Assembly: GCA_964554185.1 (NCBI GenBank)
Contig: CAZKNJ010000041.1
Coordinates: 1-18,475, forward strand
DNA length: 18,475 nucleotides
Reading direction: 5' to 3'
From: CAZKNJ01 sp964554185
GTDB lineage: Bacteria > 4484-113
Under the pieces are notes generated by a model. It made no database searches. It had not been told where the DNA came from and worked only from the letters and a program-made list of their open reading frames with translations. Positions 8,690 through 16,000 of this stretch are shown piece after piece (position 1 is the stretch's first letter; each line of letters begins with the position of its first letter). The position numbers and the translations under genes are program-made.

Positions 8690-8718
8690 ATTCTAATCCA
8701 CCCGCCGCGTGGCGGCAA
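8690..8718 (-). promoter_or_regulatory. Predicted promoter of rmlD
   Basis: On the minus strand, TTGCCG (8718-8713), a 17-bp spacer and TAGAAT (8695-8690) form a plausible sigma70 promoter. The expected start site near 8683 is almost at the GTG at 8680, which implies a leaderless or near-leaderless transcript. Confidence 0.5.
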
Positions 8719-8728
8719 TCTGTGGGCC

Positions 8729-8797
8729 AGGAGCGGCGGTCTCCAGGCCGCCGATTTGGTGGCGCGTGGAATGGGCAGCCTGGAGTCTGCCTCTCCT
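8729..8797. repeat. Inverted pair of REP-like hairpins (BIME-like)
   Basis: Unit 1 (8729-8756) and the reverse complement of unit 2 (8770-8797) match at 23 of 28 positions. Each unit folds into a hairpin around a CTCCAGG-type loop: stem 8734-8739 with 8748-8753, and stem 8774-8778 with 8787-8791. One G-C pair in stem 1 is A-T in stem 2, a compensatory change. Two diverged palindromic units in head-to-head orientation in an intergenic space is the layout of REP/BIME elements. No transposase (RAYT) is in the window. Confidence 0.65.
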
Positions 8798-8844
8798 CAA
8801 TGTCTTCGTCTGGCGGCTGAAAGCCGATAGCTGGTAGCTGTTGC

Positions 8845-8853
8845 TGCTACAAT
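8845..8853 (+). promoter_or_regulatory. Extended -10 promoter of the SRP RNA gene
   Basis: TGCTACAAT is an extended -10 element (TGn plus TACAAT, five of six matches). It places the transcription start at about 8859-8861, right at the 5' end of the SRP RNA fold. No clear -35 box is seen, which is usual for extended -10 promoters. Confidence 0.6.
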
Positions 8854-8861
8854 AGCCCCCA

Positions 8862-8961
8862 GGCCGGGGAACCCGTGCGCGGCCGCGCCGTGAACCGGGT
8901 CAGGGCCGGAAGGCAGCAGCCCTAAGCGGAACGCAGCTGGCGCCGCGGCCATTCCCCGGCC
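8862..8961 (+). ncRNA. ffs: Signal recognition particle RNA, small bacterial (4.5S) type
   Basis: The conserved SRP domain IV is unmistakable. It has a GGTCAGG-type 5' side, a GGAA tetraloop (8908-8911) closed by GCC/GGC (8905-8907 with 8912-8914), and an AGCAGCC 3' side with the unpaired bases that bind Ffh. The ends close with a perfect 10-bp helix (8862-8871 with 8952-8961), giving a 100-nt small SRP RNA without an Alu domain. It pairs with Ffh to target nascent membrane and secreted proteins to the Sec translocon. An alternative outer pairing (8859-8865 with 8966-8972) could extend it to about 114 nt. An extended -10 promoter lies just upstream. Confidence 0.95.
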
Positions 8962-8976
8962 CCTTGGCCTGGAAAT

Positions 8977-8994
8977 GAAACCTATCGCGGTTTC
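8977..8994 (+). terminator. Weak hairpin downstream of SRP RNA
   Basis: GAAACC (8977-8982) pairs with GGTTTC (8989-8994) around a 6-nt loop. No T tract follows, so intrinsic termination is doubtful. It may mark the 3' boundary of the SRP transcript or be chance. Confidence 0.3.
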
Positions 8995-9038
8995 CGCGAG
9001 TCTAGTAGTATGTCTAACCAACCAAGGGGGTAGTTGCC

Positions 9039-10082
9039 ATGAACTCCAGAGCACTTGCCAACGTGATTGCCGTCATCGCCGCAGCCTTCGCGCTCGTTTG
9101 CCTGCATCCGCTCAGCGCCTTCGCGCAGGATGACGCCGCGCGGGCGGAAGCTATCGCCCAGGCGGATATGCAGATGAAGCAGCTCCTCCACGGCGTTCAG
9201 CTCGCAGTGGAACGCTACTCGGTGGACTACGGCGCCTGTCCGGTTAACATCCAGGTGCTGATGGACGAGGGCTACCTGTCCGACCCGCCGGCCAATCCGT
9301 ATTTCGGACTGGACGACCGGGCGCCGGAGAAGCTGCTGGAAGAGGAGCTCAAGCTGCGCGCCACCCCCGGCGCGGTGGTTTACCATCCCTACTCCCTGAA
9401 CGGCAGCACGCTTGACGGATACATTTTGCTCGCCGCCGGAACGAAGGAATCTGGCGCCAACGGCCTCCACGCCCACGACCTGTTTTACGGCGAACCGCGC
9501 TGGGACAGCCTTCACTTTTTCACCGAAGACGGCAAGGGCGATGGCCGGTGGGAGCACTACATCCTGCTGCTCGCTCGGCCTTCGCTTAGCCCCGAGAATG
9601 TCTTTGTGGTGGCGAGGGGAGCTAATCTGGCTCCACCGGATTTAAAGCAGGATGTGCGCGACGCTGCGCACGCAGTCCAGCTAGCGGTAGAGCGCTACGG
9701 AGTGGACAACGATGGTATCTACCCGCCCGACCTGCAAACTCTGGTAGACGAGGGATATGTTTACTGGCCCCTCAATCCGTACTTCGGCGCCGTGCCGGAC
9801 GCTCCGGTTCGCGTCCCGTTCTGCTCCCCCGGCGAATTCGTACCTGGTGGGATCGTGTACCAACCGATAGCCATGCCCGATAGGTTTGGCAACGCGCTGG
9901 TCGCGTATAACCTCGGCGTTTTCGGAGATGATCCTGACGGCGGAATGGACGCGGGCGCCTTCGTTGACGGTGAATGGCGCTTCTACTACGGCGTCCCGGC
10001 AAGCCCGGATGGCGTAACCGACGGCTTCATCCTCGTTCTTGAAAGCGGCCCCGCGCCGGAGGACTGCCCGGGCGGCGTCTGA
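9039..10082 (+). CDS. Exported protein with two tandem pseudopilin-like (GspG-type) domains
   Basis: The product has 347 aa. A Sec signal peptide ends in AFA-QDD (cleavage near 29), replacing the type IV prepilin N-terminus: there is no GFTLIE-like motif or methylation site. The mature protein is two homologous halves. Half A starts about residue 43 (HGVQLAVERYSVDYGACP at 51-68, DEGYLSDPPANPYFG at 76-90). Half B starts about residue 204 (HAVQLAVERYGVDNDGIYPP at 211-230, DEGYVYWPLNPYFG at 237-250). Both continue with a G-x-V-x-Y-x-P strand and a TEDGKGDGRW- or VDGEWRFYYG-like end. The helix-YxxDxGxYP-L-NPYFG pattern is that of the globular domain of major pseudopilins. AAGGGGG (9024-9030) lies 8 nt before the ATG. 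Whether it joins a pilus-like filament or only borrows the fold is unknown; no secretion machinery is nearby. Confidence 0.85.
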   Translation: MNSRALANVIAVIAAAFALVCLHPLSAFAQDDAARAEAIAQADMQMKQLLHGVQLAVERYSVDYGACPVNIQVLMDEGYLSDPPANPYFGLDDRAPEKLLEEELKLRATPGAVVYHPYSLNGSTLDGYILLAAGTKESGANGLHAHDLFYGEPRWDSLHFFTEDGKGDGRWEHYILLLARPSLSPENVFVVARGANLAPPDLKQDVRDAAHAVQLAVERYGVDNDGIYPPDLQTLVDEGYVYWPLNPYFGAVPDAPVRVPFCSPGEFVPGGIVYQPIAMPDRFGNALVAYNLGVFGDDPDGGMDAGAFVDGEWRFYYGVPASPDGVTDGFILVLESGPAPEDCPGGV

Positions 10083-10095
10083 GGGTAAGCGTCTA

Positions 10096-10112
10096 GGGCG
10101 CAATGTGCGCCC
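10096..10112 (+). terminator. Hairpin after the pseudopilin-like gene
   Basis: GGGCGCA (10096-10102) pairs perfectly with TGCGCCC (10106-10112) around a 3-nt loop, starting 14 nt after the stop codon. No T tract follows on the plus strand, so it may stabilise the mRNA 3' end instead of terminating transcription. Confidence 0.4.
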
Positions 10113-10125
10113 GAGCTAAGCCTGA

Positions 10126-10153
10126 AAGCAAAAGGGGAGCCTGCCGGCTCCCC
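10126..10153 (-). terminator. Intrinsic terminator of the cohesin-like lipoprotein gene
   Basis: An 8-bp perfect stem (10134-10141 with 10146-10153) has a 4-nt loop. Read on the minus strand it is followed by TTTTGCTTT, the expected tail. It lies about 30 nt beyond the stop codon of the minus-strand gene. Read from the plus strand it lacks a T tail, so it belongs to the minus-strand transcript. Confidence 0.75.
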
Positions 10154-10184
10154 CTCGCAAGAAGATACTTGTTCCCCCGAGCGG

Positions 10185-12188
10185 CTATTTACTGCCCGAT
10201 TGAATCTGCTGGATCTCGGCTGTGATTTCTGCCATCCGGCGCTGCTTGTCCTCGGCGTTCATCGTCTGGTCCTGCGCCAGCGTTCTCATTTCCTCTTGCA
10301 GAGCTTGAACGCGCGGATCCACCTGCGATGTCGGGCTGGTAGATGGGCCGCCCGCTTCTAGTATCGTGCCTCCCTGGTCGAAGCCGCTGCTGGAAGGCGC
10401 GATATAGGTGCTCTCCGGCTGCGTGGTGGTTGTAGTAGGAGATCCGCCCGTGCGAGCAGCGCTGCCGCTGGGCGGTGCCGGTGTCTGCGGGATGTCCTCC
10501 GTAGTTTGCTGCTGCGTGCGTGACTGCGTCGGTGCCGGCGGCGGGTCAATCCAATCGGTGGCGAACAGCGGCTTGTCCGCCACGGCCGGCAGGATGTTGG
10601 TGCCATCCGCATCCAGGATGTACCGCGCCTCCGCGTCGGTCACCTGCGTGATATCCAGCGTTGTTGGATCCTGCACGTCTTCCTTCACTTTGAAGATGAC
10701 GCGCGCGACCACGCCGTCGCCCTTGGGCAGCCCGACCTCATCCGCCGAAATCGCCACCGTCACCTTCCCGGGATTCATCGGCGGCTGCGCGTAGAAGATG
10801 GACGCCCGGTAGTCCGCCGGGAAGAAGCTGCCCTTCTCCGCCGAGCGGAAGGACAGGATGGCGGGGTCAAACGACAGGGTGAACAGCCCCTTGTAGTAGT
10901 TCGTTATGTTCTTGGCGCGAAGCTCCACCACCAGGTAGTCGTCCTCGTGAAGCTTCTTGGTAGTATTCCACACGAGCTCAACCTTCGGCTCCGGCTCGGT
11001 GACCGTCACCGGGAAGGAGCGCTCCGGCGTCACTTCGTTGTCCTTGTTATCCAGCACGATGCAGCGTATGGTGTACGAGCCCACTCCCGGCGGTGTCCAC
11101 AGGACGTAAGGCTGCTCGGTTTCAAATGTCACGAGCGGCGGCTCGGAGAACAGCGCTTCATCTGTCGGCGCTTCCTCGCCTACCGCTTCTTCCTCCTTAA
11201 TCTTCTCGTCAACCTCGATCAGGCGGCCTTCGCCGGACTTGGGGGTGAAGCCCTCAAAGCTCTCAGCCGCTGCGGCCACATCTTCCACCTCGCCTACAAT
11301 GCCAATAGCCTCATTCGCCGCATCCTCCGTCGCGGCCTGTTCGTCGGTCTGAGGCGGCAACTCCTCTGTGGCGCTGCCGTCGTCCGCCGTAGCGTCCTTC
11401 TCCACCGGTTCCGGCCACTCGTCCGCCGGCGCGGCTTCTTGGTCCTCTTCGGCGAGCACGGCGTACCGTCCGCTTATCCAGGCGACGGTGGTGCCGTCAC
11501 CGTTGGTGGGTTTGGTTTCAGCGCCGTCTGCGGGCGTTTCTGCGGGCGCGGGCGCTTCAACTGCTCCCGCCTCCGCCGGAGCCTCAGCTGCGGGTGTCTC
11601 CACTGCCGGTGGTTGCTCATTGCCGCGGGGCTTCTGGGGAATCGGCGGCCTTGCGGCTGCCGGCGCCGCACCTTCGGTGCCGGGGGCCGGCTTAGCTGCC
11701 GCCGCTTCGGCCGGTGCACCGGCGGGAGGCGTTGCCGCCGCGGCGCCCTCAGCGGGAGGCGTGGGTGTGCCAGCGGCTGGGGCGTTCGCGCCCCTGTTGC
11801 TGCGCACCTGCGACTCAAACGACACTACCTCGCTGCGCAGGCTTTCTGGGAGCTTGGCGAATTCGCCGTCCTCCACCGACCAGCGGTAGCGCAGGTCGCG
11901 GTTTTCCGGGTTGTCCACCACGGCTACGATGGGATAGGACTCGCCCGCCAGCAATTCGCCGGTGTTCATCGCCACCAACGACAGCGTAATCGGCGGAACG
12001 TACATCTCCTCGGGGAATCCTTCGCGCCCCGCGCGGTCGCTGGTTGTGCGCGAGGACGAGCTCTTAGTGTAGTCCTGGTCGTAGCTGCGGTTGGTGCTGA
12101 CGTTAGTGCTGCTGCTGGTGCACGCGCTGATGGCGGCGGCCAGCAGTATCAGCGTTACGGCTGCAAGAATGGCGTGAATCTTCTTCAT
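10185..12188 (-). CDS. Cohesin-like lipoprotein with a split Ig domain and long Ala/Pro-rich insert
   Basis: The product has 667 aa. The signal peptide (MKKIHAILAAV and onward) ends in AISA|C (Cys23), a good lipobox. Residues about 66-128 begin an Ig/PKD-like domain (DLRYRWSVEDGEF), which resumes at about 350-397 (VLWTPPGVGSYTI, then RCIVLD). Between them lie some 220 residues rich in Ala, Pro, Glu and Thr, probably disordered. Residues about 402-535 match the cohesin fold pattern (FTLSFDPAILSFRSAEKGSFF, PGKVTVAISADEVG, VVARVIFKV). A Pro/Thr/Ser linker leads to a C-terminal helix, probably coiled coil (about 624-664). Cohesin-like domains occur well outside cellulosomes, and no paired dockerin is seen here. 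AGGAG lies 13 nt from the ATG, but 5 nt from a three-codon ORF whose TGA overlaps this ATG, so reinitiation is plausible. It has its own promoter and terminator. Confidence 0.88.
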   Translation of the reverse strand: MKKIHAILAAVTLILLAAAISACTSSSTNVSTNRSYDQDYTKSSSSRTTSDRAGREGFPEEMYVPPITLSLVAMNTGELLAGESYPIVAVVDNPENRDLRYRWSVEDGEFAKLPESLRSEVVSFESQVRSNRGANAPAAGTPTPPAEGAAAATPPAGAPAEAAAAKPAPGTEGAAPAAARPPIPQKPRGNEQPPAVETPAAEAPAEAGAVEAPAPAETPADGAETKPTNGDGTTVAWISGRYAVLAEEDQEAAPADEWPEPVEKDATADDGSATEELPPQTDEQAATEDAANEAIGIVGEVEDVAAAAESFEGFTPKSGEGRLIEVDEKIKEEEAVGEEAPTDEALFSEPPLVTFETEQPYVLWTPPGVGSYTIRCIVLDNKDNEVTPERSFPVTVTEPEPKVELVWNTTKKLHEDDYLVVELRAKNITNYYKGLFTLSFDPAILSFRSAEKGSFFPADYRASIFYAQPPMNPGKVTVAISADEVGLPKGDGVVARVIFKVKEDVQDPTTLDITQVTDAEARYILDADGTNILPAVADKPLFATDWIDPPPAPTQSRTQQQTTEDIPQTPAPPSGSAARTGGSPTTTTTQPESTYIAPSSSGFDQGGTILEAGGPSTSPTSQVDPRVQALQEEMRTLAQDQTMNAEDKQRRMAEITAEIQQIQSGSK

Positions 12189-12196
12189 ATGCGCAT
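12185..12196 (-). promoter_or_regulatory. Three-codon upstream ORF coupled to the cohesin-like lipoprotein
   Basis: On the minus strand, ATG CGC ATA TGA runs 12196-12185 and its TGA overlaps the ATG of the lipoprotein gene (12188-12186). The Shine-Dalgarno AGGAG (12206-12202) is spaced 5 nt from the small ORF and 13 nt from the main start. This layout suggests that ribosomes load on the mini-ORF and re-initiate. It is short enough to arise by chance. Confidence 0.4.
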
Positions 12197-12226
12197 ACCC
12201 GCTCCTGGCGTTATCGGCCGATTTTC

Positions 12227-12255
12227 AGTCTATCATCTAGACAGACGAATATCAA
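12227..12255 (-). promoter_or_regulatory. Promoter of the cohesin-like lipoprotein gene
   Basis: On the minus strand, TTGATA (12255-12250), a 17-bp spacer and TAGACT (12232-12227) match five and four of six consensus bases. The start site near 12220 leaves a leader of about 32 nt. Confidence 0.55.
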
Positions 12256-12330
12256 CGGTGTTTTGTTCGCATTACGCGCGTAATGCCCCTATCTGGCGGC
12301 GCTAATGCGCTACGAGGCGAATCCACACCG
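12256..12330. repeat. 75-bp imperfect inverted repeat containing an 18-bp perfect palindrome
   Basis: The outer arms CGGTGT (12256-12261) and ACACCG (12325-12330), then TTCGC (12266-12270) and GCGAA (12317-12321), are complementary. Inside lie the perfect palindrome GCATTACGCGCGTAATGC (12269-12286) and a second hairpin GCGC-TAAT-GCGC (12299-12310). The block sits between divergent promoters, directly abutting the -35 box of the minus-strand one. It could be an operator for a dimeric regulator or a small structured repeat element. Confidence 0.55.
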
Positions 12331-12358
12331 CCTGCTAATACTTTTCCCCATAATTGGT

Positions 12359-12364
12359 TAGAAT
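12359..12364 (+). promoter_or_regulatory. -10 box candidate for the CYTH gene
   Basis: TAGAAT lies 31 nt before the CYTH ATG and is the same hexamer seen in two other predicted promoters here. No recognisable -35 box occurs at 16-18 bp upstream, so the call is weak. Confidence 0.35.
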
Positions 12365-12395
12365 ATGCGGCGTTCCACGCCAACCGAGGTGAAAC

Positions 12396-13049
12396 ATGCG
12401 CGAAGTAGAAGCTGAATTCCCATTGGCGAACATCGACCCCGACCAGGCGGTCGGTGAGATCTCGCGGCGCTTCAAGCTGCCGCAGCAGCGGCGCGGCCTG
12501 ACGCACGTGCGCGACACCTATCTGGACACCAACTCCTACCGGCTGCTCAAGCGCGGTTCGAGCTTCCGCCTGCGCCACAAGCTGGACAACATCTACTCCG
12601 GCGAGGGCACCCGCCTCACTTTCAAGTACCCGCTGGAGGAGCATCCGGAGCTGCTCATCCGCGAGGAGGTCAAGCTCAAGGTCGCCGCCGTCCAGTTTGA
12701 CGAAGTGCGCGAGTTCACCGACGGCATGGCGTATGCGCTGCTCAAAGAGCGCGTGTTCATCCACCTGGCGGCCGAGGAGATGAGCACTGAGGTCTATTTG
12801 GGCGAGGGCGGCGAGCTGCTGAACCTCTCCTTTGACCGCGTGAAGTTCAAGAACCCCGCCGACCAGCGCCGGACGCACTCGGTCAGCTTCCTGGAGTTGG
12901 AAGACCACGGAATCGGGATGGACGCGCTGCTGGAGATAACGAGCTTCGTGGAGGAGTACTTCGCCATCGCGGCGTCAACCGAGACCAAGTACCGCTACGG
13001 CCTCAGAGTTCTTTCGCTCCGGCCTGAAGCGCAGGCCCCGAAGGGTTGA
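12396..13049 (+). CDS. CYTH-domain protein (class IV adenylate cyclase / thiamine-triphosphatase-like)
   Basis: CYTH enzymes bind a triphosphate plus Mg2+ inside a beta-barrel tunnel and act as adenylate cyclases, thiamine triphosphatases or inorganic triphosphatases. Here E3 and E5 start the signature. The usual Lys of ExExK is replaced by E7. Other tunnel residues are present: R58 and R60 (SFRLRHK), K77 (TFKYPL), R89-E90-E91, R148 (SFDRV), E167 and E169 (LELE), and K198 (TKYRYGL). The length of 217 aa fits the single-domain family, and there is no signal peptide, so it is cytoplasmic. GAGGTG (12386-12391) precedes the ATG by 4 nt. The 3' end overlaps the convergent lipoprotein gene by 47 bp. 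The family call is strong; the reaction is undecided, and inorganic triphosphatase is the default guess for a stand-alone bacterial member. Confidence 0.85.
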   Translation: MREVEAEFPLANIDPDQAVGEISRRFKLPQQRRGLTHVRDTYLDTNSYRLLKRGSSFRLRHKLDNIYSGEGTRLTFKYPLEEHPELLIREEVKLKVAAVQFDEVREFTDGMAYALLKERVFIHLAAEEMSTEVYLGEGGELLNLSFDRVKFKNPADQRRTHSVSFLELEDHGIGMDALLEITSFVEEYFAIAASTETKYRYGLRVLSLRPEAQAPKG

Positions 13050-16000
13050 GCAGCGGCTCAAACTGCTCCTGGCGGCTGCTGAGCGAAAACTGCGGCGTGC
13101 TTTCCACAAAGAAGTACGGCCCCACCTGTTCGCCTGAGGCGTACCGGAGGTCCAGGCTCGTGTTCAGCATGTATAGCCCCGCCGGTTCGCCCGCCTCGCC
13201 GTAGCCCAGCACCAGCCGCCCGTCCGGCGCCAGCTCCCACTGCTCGGACTTGAAGCCGGTGATGTCGCTCAAGTTGAACGGCATCTTCGCGGTGTCGCCC
13301 TGGGCGCGGATGACGTATATCGCTCCGCCGGCGGTGCTGTAAGCCACCGTCAGCCCGTCGCGGCTCACCTGCATATTGTGCTTCGGCTGCCCGTCATGGG
13401 TGAGCTGCGCGCGCGTGCCGCTGGCGGCGTCCACCTGGTGAATCTCGTTGTCCCCGCCGAGGAAGAACGCGATTGCCGCGTCGGCAGTGAGCTTGCCCGC
13501 CGCCGCCGCGCTGAACAGCTCCACGCTCTGGCTCAGCGCGCCGGTGTAGCGGTCCACGCTGACCAACCGGCACTTGCCCGCCGAGGCCAGCAGCATGGCC
13601 GTCCCCGACGGCGCGAAGTCCAGCACCGCCTCGTCGCGGTCGCTCACCGGCAGCAGCCCCGACGCCTCGCTGTGGATGTACCCGCGCATTCCCTCGTCGG
13701 TAAGCAGGTTGAACGCCATCAGCTCCGGTGTCTGCGTGAGGAACAGCTCCTCCACCTGACCCCGGCTGGGTGTGAAGCGCACCGTCAGCCGCCCGCCTGC
13801 GAGGTCATAGGCCTCAAAGCCCTTGCCATCCATCAGCGCAATACCCGTGCCCTCCGGCGACAGCTTCACCGCCACCGGCGCCTCCGGCCCCAGCCCGAAG
13901 ACGCTCTGGCTGCTGCCGTCAAACTCGCTGAGCATCACCTTCACGCCGTCCTCGCCCTGTGCGATATAGGCCACCGGGTAACTGAACTTCTTGGGCATGC
14001 GCGAGACGCTGACTTTCACCGGCGCGGTGTCGTAGCGGTCGCTCTTCGCGTCCAGCACCGTTAGCTGCAACTGGTAATCCCCCGGCTCGGTGAGCACGAA
14101 TTCCGGGTACTCCTCTTCGCTGTAGATGTCGCCCAGTTTCCACTTGTAGAACAGCGGGAACTTCCCGCCGGTCACCATCGCATAGGGCCGCAGCTTGAAC
14201 GGCGACATCCCCTGCACCGGCTCGCGCAGATCAATCGCCGCCGCCAGCCCGCCCAGCCCGATGGGCACGCGCCGCACCGCCGTCTGGCGCTCAATTCCGC
14301 TGTCCGCCGTCAGCACTACGGTGTATTCGCCCGCTTTGGCGTATTTCTTGGTGGGATTGGGCTCGGTGCCCTTCGTGCCGTCGCCGAAATCCCAGTTCAG
14401 CCGCGCGCCGGTTGGCAGGTTGCGCGTGGTAAAGCTCACCGTCGCCCCGTCCTTGGCGTAATCCGCGCTGAACGACACGCGCAGCTCCCGCGCCTGCGCG
14501 CCGGACTCGCCGGTCTCGCCCGGCGTCACCGCGATGGGCACGAAGGTCTTGGCGCTGCGGCCCATGCGGTCGGTCAAGGTTGCGGTAAGTATGTAATAGC
14601 CCGCGTTCTCGTAGGTCACCGCGAAGTCGCGCTTATCGGTGGTGAACGGCTCGCCGAAACCGGGGTCAACCTTCAGGCTCGCCGGCTCCTTCGCATTCTC
14701 CACCTGTGCGGCGAAGCTCACCTTGCCCGGCAGGTCCAGGTAAACCGTGCCCGGGCGCAACGTCAGCTTGGGCTTGCCGTCCAGCGCCTGCATCCGCTCC
14801 GTAACCTTCACCGCCACCGCGCGCGAATAGCTGCGCCCGGACGCGTCGGTGACGACGAGGCTGCCGCGCAGCTCCCCGCCGCGCCGCGGCGCCAGTATCA
14901 CCGCCTGCTCCTCGCTGGTGGTGCCGTCGCTGAAGCTCCACGCGAAGTCGTACGGCGGCTCGCCGCCGGTCGCCATCGCGCCGAACACCGCCTTGCCCCC
15001 GGCGGGAATCTCCGCCGGGAACGCCACCGCGCTGACGCTCAGCGGCAGCTTCGGCGCGAGCATGTCGCGCACTAGGTTGATGCCCGCAAACGCGACGTCG
15101 CTCGCCATCGGCTTCTGGTTGTCCTCCACCCGCAGCACCGCCAGCACGTTGCCGTAGGTCTCGTAGCGCCGCGTCACTTCCGGCGTGCTGGACACCACGT
15201 CCGCCACGCCGTCCGCGTCAAAGTCCCAGATATAGCGCGCGATCTTCCCGTCCGCGTCGCTCGAGTCCGCCGCCGAGTATTTCACCCGCGCGCCCAGCGT
15301 GGGCTCGGGCTTTACCGGCTCCTTGGGCGTCTCGATGATGTAGCTGTCGCGCTTTTCTTTCAGCGTCTCTTCCGTCTCCACCACTTCCGCGTCCGGCGGC
15401 ACGCCGGTTTCCTCGTCCACCGCCGCCGCGCCATTCTCCTCCGCCAACTCGGCCTCCAGGCTCTGCACCTTCACTTCGCCTTCCGCCGGCTGCTCCTCCG
15501 CCTGCACTTCCGGCGGAGCTTCCACCGCATCCTGTCCGGCTTCAGCCTCAGGCGCACCTTCCGCTTCCGGCGCGGCCCCTGCTTCCGGCACAGCTTCGCC
15601 CTCCGGCGCCACCGCCTCGCCGCCTTCAGCCGCCGCCGCTTCCGCCTCAGCCTCCGCCGCCAACTCCTCCTCCGTCTCCTTCAGCGGCAGCACTTCGTAG
15701 CTTATCTTCGCCACCGGCGGCGTGTTCACCAGCGGCTTCCCCGGCGGCAGCAGCATCAGCGCGTAGGTGCCCAGATGCCCAATCGGCGCGGTGACGATGT
15801 TGTTGAATATGTCGTTTTCGTAGTCCCCCAGCGGGAACCACTGCCCCTGTATCAGCTCCACCAGCGCGATGTCCTCTTCACTCGCGCCCGGCGGCAAATC
15901 GTCGTCAAAGTAGTGGATGGACAGCAGCGCGGGCCGCGCCAGCCGCTTGCTGGCAGGCTCCAGGGCGTAGGCCGACAGCGGAATGAACCCCTCCAGCACT

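Noticed and set aside
7976..8830. Plus-strand open frame over rmlD
   Set aside because: It is the reverse shadow of RmlD, whose Rossmann and YxxxK motifs are clear, and it also runs into the REP-like repeats.
8681..9038. tRNA gene among the hairpins near the SRP RNA
   Set aside because: No cloverleaf, anticodon arm or TTCRANY loop could be built; the structure is explained by the REP-like pair and the SRP RNA.
10947..12305. Plus-strand open frame (452 codons) opposite the cohesin-like lipoprotein
   Set aside because: Its product is Arg/Cys/Gly-rich with no domain. The minus-strand frame has a signal peptide, lipobox, recognised folds, promoter and terminator.
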